Assembly: GCA_940671915.1 (NCBI GenBank)
Contig: CALNVZ010003433.1
Coordinates: 21,701,829 to 21,765,828, forward strand
DNA from: Paracentrotus lividus
Taxonomy: Eukaryota; Echinodermata; Echinoidea; Camarodonta; Echinidae
Direction of reading: 5' to 3'
Length of the DNA stretch: 64,000 nt
This document shows, in pieces, positions 14,101-23,950 of this stretch. The notes beneath the pieces are model-generated. The model did no database searches and was not told the DNA's origin. It saw nothing but the letters and a program-made list of their open reading frames with translations. Made by a program: the position numbers and the translations under genes. Every line of letters begins with the position of its first letter. The stretch's first letter is position 1.

Positions 14101-17100
14101 CCATACAGGTAACAATTACCCTATTACATTTGGTATAAAAGGGCATTATAATGTTGTGGTCTTGATATTGAATTGTGAAAGAGACAGTCTGTGAGTGATT
14201 GAGTGTTGTATGCTGTGTTATGGCTGTAAGGTTTTGAACATTAACCAAAATGATAAGGTATTTTAACTCAAATAATTCTACAGTAACACAAGCACTGCAC
14301 ACAGAAATGAATGTGAATGGTACTACATGAACTGGGGAGAGCCCAACATTTCAGTAGTGTTCATGTCATCTCATGAGTACGATGGCAATTGAAGAGGATT
14401 CCTTGACAGTGGATCATTTTACTGATAGTATTTTACTCACAATTGCATTTCAGTGCATGTATGTGGAAGCATGACAGATTTCTAGAAAGTTTAGAGCAGA
14501 TGCCCTGAAACAGCAACAACAATCTGGGCGGGTTGCCATAAACAAATGACCCCCCCCCCCCCCCCAAAAAAAAAAAAAAACTACAACAACAACAACAAAC
14601 AAACAAACAAACAAAAAACAATACAAAATAAAAATAACCTAGCCATATCGTCGGCCTCATGCCAGAAGGGCCTTAGCATTTTTAAAGCCCATTCATAATG
14701 TACACAAACTAAAAACGGTGAGGCCCTTTTGGCATGAGGCCGATATTGTGGTTGAATTTCACAAGCTTTTCAGTTCATAAAAAGTATATGGAATTCAACA
14801 CCACCTCATCGTTTGCCATTACAGGTGCGGGATATTTAGATTTACATTTGATGTTAGCACAAATGGGTCCCAGTTCAAAACACTGTGTCAATGAAGTTGT
14901 GTTACATTAATTTGATCTACAATATAATTTATGCACAATTCGTACATGGAATAGAGACATACATGTAATAAATTTAACTTTATTTAAATTAAAATATTAC
15001 CGTGTGCGATTACATCAACTATTGTTACGCGTGTACAAGAACAGTACATGTAGGATATTCTTCATATTGAAATTTTTTTAAATCTTATGATATATGCTTC
15101 AATTCACTTAATAATAAAAAATATTTAAAATTAAGAAAAACCAGTTAAGCATTTTTTAAAAATCTTTTTGCATTGTATTGTTTTTTTGTTTTTGTTTTTA
15201 AATTTTCATATTAAATTGGGTGCCAAGTTTCAAGAGCTGACATATAAAACTGTTTACTGGTAATTCTTCAAATTACTTAGTAACCCACATGCGTGTAGAC
15301 TGATATAATTATAAAGTTATTCGGAACTAACAAAGTTAGCTCTACACACAGACCACAATGTATCTCTTTTGGACTCAGAGATTTTCAAACATTATACATT
15401 GTATCCAAGAATTTTTGCTACATATAGGACATGACATAAAATGAAGTATGTGTGTCATAGATTATTTAGTTTACAAGTATTCATTTGAATTCTAATGCCA
15501 TGGTTGTTGTTATTATATATTACAATCTTTCAAATTCAATAACATTTATTTTTTAAATTGTCATTGATTTCATTGAAATCTTTTACAATCATTAAAAAGA
15601 AACATGTGGGAACATAGATACATTTAGCAAAATTCCATTTTTGCAGATTTTGGTGGTTGAAATGGGTGAATACAGTAATTCAGTTTATATTAAAAAAAAT
15701 AAAAAAAAAAAAAAAAAGTCAATTACAAAGGGATAAAAAGCAGGGCAGTTACAGCAGTTCAATTGTTATAGCATAAAACATACAAAATAATTTTCTTATT
15801 TGCACACGTTTTCCTAAAAGACTAGCTTTGGTGTCATGTAGCAATTTAAAAATCACTCTACCATGTCTCAATATGAGAATGAAATACATGTAAATGGAAT
15901 CCACAGACACCATTAAAATCCATGTCTGTTTTTCTTTAACATTAAATACCGACACACATTTGCTCGTCATTTCAAAGAGAAAGAGGTTTGGAAGAATTTT
16001 TTTTTGCCCCATCCTTTCAGTACCATGAGATTATTGAACTGTATTAATTAAAAGAATCATGTATTATTATCAACTGATCAACATTACCAACAATCAAGAA
16101 AATTCATGCTCCATTTAGGGGCAATTACCATGGAATTCCCCTATATTATTGTGATTTTAAAAGTGGAAATTTTTCAGACTGAATCATGAAATTTGCAAAA
16201 ATAATTCTATGGCTAATTCGTAAATTGAAAATATCTTCCCTTTTTTAGATCAAAGAATATAATTTTGTTATATGTCAGACAGTTTTGCATTCTTTTATTA
16301 ATTAATGTTTTGTTACATGAAATTTGCAAAAATAGATTCTATGGCTAATTCATAAATTGAAAATATCTTCAATTTTTTAGATAAAAAAATAATATTTTGT
16401 TAATATGTCAGACATGTTTGCATTCTTTTATTATTGTGTTGTTACATGCATTTTCACTCCCGACACTCCCAGTCAATTTGCAAAAATGCAACCACTGTGA
16501 AAATTTACACATTTACTCAAAACATCTACATACTGTATATACTGGAGTGGAGAAAGGAACAATGAACTCATACTGCTATTTCCTAGTAATACATACTTGA
16601 ATCAGAAAATGTTAACTATGCAAAATTCAAATCCTTGACCAAACAATTTTCTGAAATTTTAGCTCTTCCCACTGAATCCGAAATTCCTTTGGGATTTTTT
16701 TTTCTCGGTAATAAAAAATTACAAAATGTATCTAGCCAAACAACACCAACTCTCTGTTATAAAATTTACATGCACATCATAAATTCAGCCAATCTATCGA
16801 TCTGTTGTGTTCAGTAAATTCCATAAATTGGATTTTTCAGGGTCCTTGATGAAACAATTGTTATACAAAATTAATTCATAGGGGCATGCACATATTGTAG
16901 CCTATATAAATATCAAAGAGGTGGGTATCTATATTTATAAACAAAAAGGTTAATTTAAAAAAAAAATTCTAATGGGACAAGCTTGTTGATGAAGGGTGCA
17001 GTCCTGAGCATTTGGCCCAAAATTGAGTTGGTGTCACCCAATTACATGTAGGCCTAACCAATTTTGGACCCGGGGGCTCCAAAAATTTGCAAATATTTCA

Positions 17101-18433
17101 TACACTGTACCAAGTCAACATTTGGGCAAATTTGATGTAAAAAGATCTAAAAATGCTAGGACTATACCCTTCGTCAAATAAGCTGGTTCCTTTGAAATAA
17201 CATTTTATAGGCCACAGCAGCTAATGCCTAATCCTAATTACGTCTCAAAATAACTGTTAAAACCTGGTTCAATTACTTTTCATGGATTTTCTTGTAACAC
17301 CAACATATTTTTCTTCACATTTACTACTTTAATGGTCGTTTTCATCAAAATCAATTGAATTCCAAGGTCAACTTTCCGCTTAAGATGGATAAATTGTGAT
17401 TTTTACGCTCAATAATTTATTTTATTTTACAAAATAGAGGTCTAACCACTCTAACGTTTTTTTTTTTTAAATTAGAATTTAGGGGGCCTACAAAAAAATA
17501 ATGAACATGATATGACGAAAGAGCTAATGTTATCGAGGTGGGATTAAAGCGATTAATTTAGACTACAAAATACAATATGATTTGACAAAGTTTTTTTTTT
17601 TTTTTTTCTTTCAAAATTCAATTCATTGAGGACCAAAACTGCAGAAGAAATCTTAAATGTGTGAGTTCTAAATTAAATTATGCCCACTGCACTAGTATAT
17701 TCAGAAAACAATCATAATTTCAACTGAATGTGAAAAGCTAATGAAGAATTTCAATAAGGCCAAGGGCTAAGAGTAAGACTGATTTCAGCTCTGATTTCAC
17801 CAGCTGTATTCCTTCATGTATACGGTCTATGGACAATTGATTTCAGGTTGGGCTGCTACGTGAAGCGAGCAGGCTTTATCTTGAGCGTTTGGGCGAGACA
17901 TGACGCGGCGATCGAATCCATCTGTTATGCACTGTCATTGTCTCGCACGTGGTCTGTGGCATGAATGTTCGTTTTGTTCGTCATACCGATTAAAACACTC
18001 GATTTAATCACACAGATGACCAGTAAAACAACAACAATCATAATTGTGTATCTGCACATCTAATTTCCATCATTGAAGGGTTTACCACGATGGCTAAACA
18101 TGCTTAACACGTACTTTTAACGACACTATTTCCACCGCTTCGATTATATTTTCCAAAATACAAGCGATCCTTTGTCAAGCCAATCACACACAAAAACACG
18201 CTGGGGTCGCTTCGTCATGTGACACACGTTGAACATGCTCCACGCTAAAAGCCCGTGGCATGCACGAAAAATCGGCGAACTTACTTGTCATCTTCTTGCT
18301 CTTTTGATGCATAAATTCGTTCTCCTGCCTTCCGACTTCCCTTTGATTCTTCTGAGTGATCCATAGATTGTCCTTGTGATTCTGATGGTTGTGAATAATC
18401 TGTACCGTTTGTGGAAAAGTTAGATGTGTCCAT
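6351..18433 (-). CDS. hnRNP A/B-D type RNA-binding protein, complete 8-exon gene
   Basis: Coding exons join(18433-18285, 13866-13826, 13503-13376, 12174-12013, 9597-9469, 8804-8705, 7090-7034, 6604-6351) on the minus strand give 1020 nt, 339 residues plus TGA. Every intron is GT-AG and every phase joins. Layout: acidic/Ser-Gln-rich N-terminus (1-48); RRM1 (about 50-125) with RNP2 LFVGGL and RNP1 RGFGFILF; Lys/Pro linker; RRM2 (about 136-210) with RNP2 IFIGGI and RNP1-like RLGFAFVKY; RGG patch (222-237); Gly/Tyr-rich low-complexity tail to the end. This is the 2xRBD-Gly layout of HNRNPAB, HNRNPD and HNRNPDL, and the length matches that family. Such proteins bind nuclear pre-mRNA and AU-rich mRNA and act in splicing, stability and transport; that role is family knowledge. 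I cannot assign orthology to one vertebrate paralogue. The start is the first ATG upstream of RRM1 and leaves a normal short N-terminus. Confidence 0.95.
7034..7090 (-). CDS. hnRNP coding exon 7 (small Gly/Tyr exon)
   Basis: A 57-nt exon (19 codons, same phase in and out) encoding YGPGYRGGYGSYGGYEDPG. Because it is a multiple of three it could be skipped without a frameshift; vertebrate HNRNPD and HNRNPAB also have alternatively spliced exons in this tail. Skipping here is an inference. Confidence 0.88.
7196..7304. mobile_element. TTATAACGAG-type MITE, about 107 bp
   Basis: Inverted ends GTAGAAACTCGTAATAACGA and CTCGTTATAACGGGTTTCTA. The sequence resembles pogo/Tigger-type mariner ends. The target duplication is not clear on the right. 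Confidence 0.65.
7587..7814. mobile_element. inverted-repeat element GGTGGTATCTCA, 228 bp
   Basis: Ends GGTGGTATCTCATCC and GGTGAGATACCACC. The interior repeats GTCTC/GAGAC words (for example GTCTCCGAGACA). Target duplication uncertain. Confidence 0.6.
7912..8276. mobile_element. TA-flanked element with CACAGGCATGA ends, 365 bp
   Basis: TA then CACAGGCATGA; TCATGCCTGTG then TA. It contains a long poly-A tract (8138-8180), TATATATA and poly-T. It abuts the TTTGGTCTAAT foldback at 8279. Confidence 0.7.
8279..8690. repeat. TTTGGTCTAAT foldback minisatellite, copy 1
   Basis: The left half is made of degenerate units such as TTGGTCTAAT and TTTGTCTAAT; the right half carries the reverse-complement form (AGACCAAATGG, AGACGAAATGG). 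The switch is near 8470-8490. It lies in the hnRNP intron between exons 6 and 7. Confidence 0.85.
8705..8804 (-). CDS. hnRNP coding exon 6 (RRM2 end and RGG box)
   Basis: Residues 204-236. The last strand is KVEVSEAVSREE, then QQQ and an Arg-Gly patch with repeated RGG triplets, likely arginine-methylation and RNA-contact sites by family analogy. Donor GGAG|GTAAG leaves one nucleotide. Confidence 0.92.
9469..9597 (-). CDS. hnRNP coding exon 5 (RRM2 core)
   Basis: Residues 161-203. Encodes VVETEFPEDKTTGRRLGF and the RNP1-like strand, then helix 2 and the loop ending HTISNK. Acceptor CTACTAG, donor AAG|GTAAGT, phase 0 at both ends. Confidence 0.94.
12013..12174 (-). CDS. hnRNP coding exon 4 (RRM1 end, linker, RRM2 start)
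   Basis: Residues 107-160. The end of RRM1 contains VDDKTIDPKPA, matching the 'IDPK' segment typical of hnRNP A/B and D. A Lys-rich linker follows, then RNP2 IFIGGI of RRM2 and its first helix (DIKSYFSQFG). Phase 0 at both ends. Confidence 0.94.
12675..12818. mobile_element. TA-flanked MITE with CRE sites, 144 bp
   Basis: GAGCGATTTCACATGACGTC at the left and GACGTCACTGGGAACGCTC at the right, TA on both sides. In the hnRNP intron between exons 3 and 4. Confidence 0.75.
12971..12994. repeat. 24-C homopolymer
   Basis: Uninterrupted C run in the hnRNP intron between exons 3 and 4; poly-G on the sense strand. Confidence 0.95.
13376..13503 (-). CDS. hnRNP coding exon 3 (RRM1 core)
   Basis: Residues 64-106. 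Carries helix 1 (ETLQQYFSAYG), the middle strands and RNP1 RGFGFILF with its aromatic RNA-contact positions. Acceptor TTTTACAG, donor AAA|GTAAGT, ending in phase 0. Confidence 0.93.
13826..13866 (-). CDS. hnRNP coding exon 2 (RRM1 beta-1)
   Basis: A 41-nt microexon bounded by CTTGCAG and GTAAGTG. It completes a Lys codon and encodes KLFVGGLAWNTTP, the RNP2 strand of RRM1. Too short to appear as an open reading frame by itself; its phase fits both neighbours. Confidence 0.93.
14648..14743. mobile_element. TA-flanked MITE, 96 bp
   Basis: Ends TCGTCGGCCTCATGCC and GGCATGAGGCCGA with TA on both sides; inner stem GAAGGGCC/GGCCCTTTT. In hnRNP intron 1. Confidence 0.75.
16186..16447. repeat. tandem duplication of 131 bp
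   Basis: CATGAAATTTGCAAAAATA starts at 16186 and 16317, and the two copies align end to end with few differences. hnRNP intron 1, no coding potential. Confidence 0.85.
18285..18433 (-). CDS. hnRNP coding exon 1 (N-terminus)
   Basis: Starts at ATG (complement of 18431-18433) with MDTSNFSTNG and runs through a Ser/Gln/Glu-rich, low-complexity stretch to the acidic EQEDD just before RRM1. The donor is CAA|GTAAGT and leaves phase 2. Another frame of the same DNA also stays open but has no RNA-binding-protein features. Confidence 0.9.
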
Positions 18434-18551
18434 GTTATCGGCGCGACTTCCTCCGGGATGTTCGTCAAGGAGTTACGGGGAAGAGAGAACATGCCACACC
18501 AAAATTTGCATTTTCGACATACTAATTAGAGCAGCTGCCGTATCCCGTTCT

Positions 18552-18587
18552 CTGATTGGTCAGAATTTTCCTATGACGTCATATTGG
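18552..18587 (-). promoter_or_regulatory. hnRNP core promoter: CCAAT boxes and CRE
   Basis: About 120-155 bp upstream of the hnRNP ATG, read on the minus strand, lie CCAAT (18583-18587), a perfect CRE TGACGTCA (18574-18581) and a second CCAAT in GACCAATCAG (18552-18561). CCAAT/NF-Y plus CREB-type sites close to the start suit a ubiquitously expressed gene. No TATA box is obvious. Motifs are seen; binding is inferred. Confidence 0.6.
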
Positions 18588-19763
18588 CGGTAGATGCCAT
18601 TTTAGATTTGTCATCTTTTGTGTCTCGTTTTCAATGGTATGTTGTCATGTTTTTCAGGAATTCGAACCCATATGTTTGCGGGTTTTCCCCAGACGCTTCG
18701 GGAATTATTAGCTTCATTTCCCTTCACTATCTGAAGAACCTTGTAGGAGTTTGAGTAATCGGGTTTGAATAGAAAAATTATAGTCAACTCACTTGTTTCT
18801 CGACAACAAACTTCGTAATTACAAAGGCTAAAGCGCTGTCAAAACTTTTTATTTCCCTTCCCCGGCCCCCCTTCACTGCTCAGTCTAAGTTCTGTCAAAC
18901 ACAAAACATATCACTTTTACTTTTTAGGTCTAACGGTACTACTAACGTTAGAGTCTAATAGTTAGATCTAGATCAAAATTTCTCAACTCGACATGGCTAG
19001 ACTCTAACTTAGTTGTGATAGCCTACCACGGCACTGGCCAGGACTAACTTTTAGATCAGTTGCCTTAGGCTTAACGTTAGGGCAGGCCCATATATTATTT
19101 CGATCTAACTTAGATTCTAACCTCTCTAACTGTTAGACCTCTTAAGTCTAACATTAATAAGTGAGACCAAAGCAAAGTCAACACTGACTTGATGATGATT
19201 GATCAGATTTGAAATTAGAATCGGTTGGTTACTGATCGATCTTGCGCAAAATTAGACAACTAACTTTAGGTCTATTGACATAACATACCGACTATCCTGT
19301 TCGTCGTTCACATGTTGATCCATGACTAAAGTTAATCCAGATGATTTGTATCGATCGGAGGTACCGTACAAGAAAACCCTTTTTCCTTTTTTCTTTTTCA
19401 CACACGTGTAACTTTATAGATCTAACGTTAGTACAGTGTCTTTAAAATGCGCGGGATTTTGATAATGCAGCACGCGCCGGGCCGGGTACGGCGGTGAACG
19501 CGTACGAGCCGCAAAGCGCGTTGCGCAGATATCCAGACAGAATTCAACCCCCATTGACGCGACCCACTTATCAAAAGTAAATAAACAAAGCAAAAAAACA
19601 AGGTCGATGAGATGCGCGCGATACCTAGCTGATCTTGAATGAGCTGAGAGCGAGTCGTCTATTTTTTTTTTTTTTTTTTTAATCGGAGGTCGAGGGGGAG
19701 GGGTTATTTCGTAGTTTTAGGTAAACTTTACAGATACGTGAAGGAATATGTAAAGAGCAAATT

Positions 19764-20212
19764 GCCAATTGGTCTAATAATTAAACCCATTTTGACTAGT
19801 GCACGTTTGGTTTCATCCCATATCATGGTCTACTAAGTAATTCTATTTCGTCTAATTGCCATTTGGTCTTATTGCCACTTCGCCTATTACCATTTTGTCT
19901 AATTCCCCTTCGTCTAATGTCCATTTTGTCTAATATCTCACCACTTGGTCACTTCCTGCAATAAACCGGTAATAGGCCAAATATTCATTTTGGAATTAGA
20001 CGAAAATTCAATTCAACCAACCTAATTAGACGATTTGGCAATTTACCACGTTGGTCATTAGACTAAGTATACCAAGTAATCCTATGTATTGAGACCAAAT
20101 GGAAATTAGACCAAATAGTGAGTAGATCTAGACAAAATGGGTTTAGCCTATGTGGTATGTAGAGAATTGGAACAACTGATAGTAGACCAAGTGGATATAA
20201 ACCATGTTAAGG
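19764..20212. repeat. TTTGGTCTAAT foldback minisatellite, copy 2
   Basis: Same organisation: GGTCTAAT/TGTCTAAT units to about 19960, then ATTAGACCAAAT units. It sits about 1.3 kb upstream of the hnRNP start, outside the gene. Confidence 0.85.
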
Positions 20213-20508
20213 TGTGTTGTAAGAAATTTCGTAGGGGAAAAAAAATTCCCATGTCCGTGACTCATCATATCAAAATGAAACACAACTCGCAGTGAAACTA
20301 ATCCCTTTGTTTTTATTTATTTATTTATTTTACAGAGAACACATGAAACATTGAAGATTCAGAAAATAAACATCCCCCCAAAATTTGATTTTATTATAAA
20401 AAAAAAAAATGTTTGCTGATTTCTGCGATTCAAAGTGATCATTGCGCCCGCCACCCCCCCCCCCCCACCCAATACATGCGCGTATTCTGGGGGGGGGGGG
20501 GGCTTTTA

Positions 20509-21363
20509 GGGGAGACCGGGATGGCAGTTACACCGGTCAGTTGTTACAGTTCCTCAGTATGCTTAAGTTGGCACAAGAGAGTTCGTGCTAACGTGGCATC
20601 TATACAGCCTACACATAGCTGTGATGAACTGCCGGTCGTGAGGTTTCTCCGTTGTTTTATTAAAAAGTAAATCAACAAAAACCATTTTTTGCCGTTCCAA
20701 GTGAATTTTTGACAAAAGTTAAAATTTGTAATAGTTCTTACAACTGAAGGCACATGATGATAGTCTGGTATTGTAAATATAGTACATATATGTCACTAAT
20801 ATACCCCTGAGCCGTGCCCTGTAATTCTGCCTAATGGCTGTGCTACAGTTGATTTTATGTGTAAAATCACCCATGGGGTAGGTTGTTACAACAATCTATA
20901 CCCCGTGTCGATGTAACAACCTACCCCAATTACATTACACATGTAAAGTAATTTTGTTTCAACTTTCAGGTGTCATATTTTGATATTTCTATTATTACTT
21001 TAGTCTATTCTAGAGCTCTACTTGATCTACTGTTAACGATACCAAGAAACTGAAAAGTTGAAACAAAAGAATGGTATAAGAGATTTACACATTGTGACAA
21101 ATTACCCCGTATGTTTACATAAAATTATAGTAACAACTTACCCCGTATGGTGTAACAACTTTGTTACAAAAAAAAATGTCTTCATTAATTAAGCTGTAGT
21201 TAATTAGTGTTTACATGTACATGTTTTCAAGTTTTATGTTCCTAGTCAAGTTTTAGCCAACATAATAGGCTAACTACAGACCCAAAATGGAGTGTGTGAG
21301 TACTTTCATTAGAATTATCTGGCCCGAAATGTGAATTTTGTAACGTCCATCCCCGGTCTCCCC
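20509..21363. mobile_element. TA-flanked MITE, 855 bp
   Basis: TA then GGGGAGACCGGGATGGCAG; the right end CCATCCCCGGTCTCCCC then TA. The terminal inverted repeat is about 24 bp. The interior has several TGTAACAACCTACCCC-type words. Mariner/Tc1-type target. Confidence 0.8.
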
Positions 21364-21877
21364 TACGGGCCCGGGTCCCCGGCCCCGGGTAGGCTCCCAA
21401 AAGGGTGCCAAAATGACCCCCAAAGAGGCGCCAAATTGACCTTAGAGGGGCGCCGAAGTGAGCAAAATGTAAAAAAAAATGTTTAAAAAAAAATAATAAT
21501 AAAAAAAAAAAAAAATAAAAAAAAGGTAAACATAAAATACATGATTGGCATGATTGGAGCCGATTGACATCTTAGACCAACCCCTTCTGCTGATATATGA
21601 CCTTATGGTTGGACGAAAGGCCGAAAAAAATTTCAATGTACCTTTCTGGATCCACTAGATCCATTAGAATGTACCTTTCTAGATCCACCACCACTTGGGG
21701 CGCCAAAATCAAAATCACATCGGGGCCCCCGGGGTGCCAAATCCTGGATACGCGCCTGATGTATTTCAGGATTAGATTGTCTTAAAGAATTGAAAACTGA
21801 AAATCTGAGCCATTAAAAATATCCCCTTTCCCCGAGAAATCGGGAAAGAGCACACGTGTATGTTTGTCCACCTACAC

Positions 21878-22705
21878 TGCAAAAACTGGGGTGTTAAATT
21901 TAACACCACGGGTGTTAAATCTAACACCGGCCCGGAATCTATATCCGACCACACCAAACTCCCCCCCCCCCCTCTCCCTCCCTCTTCTTTCTCTCTCTCT
22001 TCTCTCTCTCTGGTCTGTCCTGTCTTTTTTCATATCACATTTCAATAACATCTTATTGTTACAGCCCTTTACCCTAAGCCTAGCCTATCACTGTAAAGTC
22101 TTTAAAAAGCGACTATCCTTAAACTACAACAAATCAAACCCTTGAAATAAATTGAAGAATCATACCAAATAACATCAAGTCGTTCAGAAACATACGACAC
22201 TCTCCTACACCAAATCAACGCACTGTTCCTTAAATTTGCAGAGCCATAATGAACGGGTGTTAATTGTGGTGTTGATTTAGGAACTTAAGGAATGCATCTT
22301 AACACATTGTGTAGCAATTTGAAAAAGCACTTTGTGAANNNNNNNNNNNNNNNNNNNNNNNNNNNNNNNNNNNNNNNNNNNNNNNNNNNNNNNNNNNNNN
22401 NNNNNNNNNNNNNNNNNNNNNNNNNNNNNNNNNNNNNNNNNNNNNNNNNNNNNNNNNNNNNNNNNNNNNNNNNNNNNNNNNNNNNNNNNNNNNNNNNNNN
22501 NNNNNNNNNNNNNNNNNNNNNNNNNNNNNNNNNNNNNNNNNCGCCAGTGAATCCAACACCACACTGAGTATCAAAATTCGAATTAACTACATGAAAAGTG
22601 TCAAATTAACACAAACTGTGGTGTTAAAATACACCTAATATAGTTTTATATAGTATTTCTAACACCCAAATTGGTGTCTTAATATAACACCAGGGAAGAC
22701 TGCAC
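21878..22705. repeat. GTGTTAAATTTAACAC-rich repeat spanning the 203-N gap
   Basis: Begins near CTGCAAAAACTGGGGTGTTA with two GGTGTTAAAT/TTAACACC words and ends near GGTGTCTTAATATAACACC. Many GTGTTA/TAACAC words lie between. Probably a TIR element; the gap hides the core. Confidence 0.5.
22339..22541. other. assembly gap of 203 N
   Basis: A run of N inside a repeat rich in GTGTTAA/TTAACAC words. Open frames crossing it are meaningless. Confidence 0.98.
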
Positions 22706-22989
22706 GAAATAATCATTGATTGCGTTCCCAACAAATTGAAGGCAGATTCTAATTGCTCACAATTTTTATTTCCGTTTTTATTGAAATGACACTTTCCTCA
22801 AGTCCTATGTAATAATGAACAAAAACTAAACAAATGATTTTTAAAAATCATGATTATATTATTCGCCAACCGTGTCGATTTGTTTTGGCGATGGCGGGGG
22901 GTGGGTGACATCGATATTTCCTCTCTTCCTCAATTACTATATATGATGGTTATATGATCGCAGTGTCGTTTGTTGAGGTGGGGGTAATG

Positions 22990-23950
22990 CTTGTATTCAC
23001 ACATGCATATAAATGATCAAATTCCAGTTAGTATTGCGTTATGCGAGCGCGCAGAGCGAGCTTAAAATTTTCTCAATAATACTGACATTAAATGAGGCAT
23101 TTCTAGCATATGATGCGAGCGCGAAACGGGGAAGGGGCTATAACAGGTTAGTAAAGGGGGACCATCATGATGTAATGACTATACACACATGCATATAATT
23201 ATGCATGTGAGTATCTATTAGTATATATTTTCAAATTCCTAGGGCTATTATACGAGCGCGAAGCGCGATCTGAAACTTTTCTCAATAATAGTGACATGAA
23301 ATGGGACATTAGAAAAATGCGAACGCGAATCGAGGAAGGGGCTTTAACTGGTTTATTAAAAAGGGCCATCATATTTATATACATACATGCATATTGCATG
23401 TGAATACCAGTATGTGAATATCGTTGAATTTATAGGGCTCTAATGCGAGCGCGAAGCGCGAGCTAAAGATTTTCTCAATAATATTGAACTGAAACATTGT
23501 ATTTCTAGCGTTATAATATCGCGAAATTGATGGAGGACTAGGAGGCTTTAACTTAACTGGTAATTAAAAGCGGACCATCATGACGTAATACCAACAAACA
23601 CAAAAATGTAAAAATTTGGATTTATTTTAGTTAGGTCCATATTGTGCGAGCGCGAAGCGCGAGCCGGAAATCTTCTCAATAAGAGTGACCTGATGAAACA
23701 GGATATTTCTAGCCTCATAGGAGCGCGAAACGGGGAGGGAGTTGGTATTTAAAACATACAATCGTGAGCTAATACCTGTATACATGTATAAAAGATAAAG
23801 GAATTCTTGTACGGTTGGTGCTAGCATATTATTATGCGAGGGCGAAGCGCGAGCTGAAAATTTTCAGGCAATTTTCAACAGTCATGACAGTCATGACAGT
23901 CATCTGAAATGGAATTTGAAGCATCATGCGATCGTAAAGTGCGAGCTGAT
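22990..23950. repeat. satellite-like tandem repeat, about 200 bp, five units
   Basis: The core GCGAGCGCGAAGCGCGAGC or a close variant recurs near 23043, 23252, 23443, 23643 and 23833, each followed by TTTTCTCAATAATA.TGAC except the last. A second core, GAGCGCGAAACGGGGA, lies about 75 bp further on. Units are diverged. Confidence 0.85.

Larger units (their letters stand above)
18600..22338. other. intergenic, upstream of hnRNP
   Basis: Contains a cluster of CTAAC/GTTAG words (18925-19160), a CpG-rich patch (19445-19640), foldback copy 2, an 855-bp MITE, and a GGCGCC-rich repeat remnant (21365-21765) ending in a GGATACGCGCCTG motif. No gene recognised. Confidence 0.55.

Noticed and set aside
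18184..18492. Longer open frame over hnRNP exon 1
   Set aside because: Different frame from the one that splices into RRM1; no recognisable features.
22277..22574. Open frames across the 203-N gap
   Set aside because: Mostly undefined residues.
22990..23950. Regularly spaced GC-rich cores as a CRISPR array
   Set aside because: Spacing of about 200 bp, diverged spacers that are similar to each other, and a eukaryotic context; a satellite fits better.
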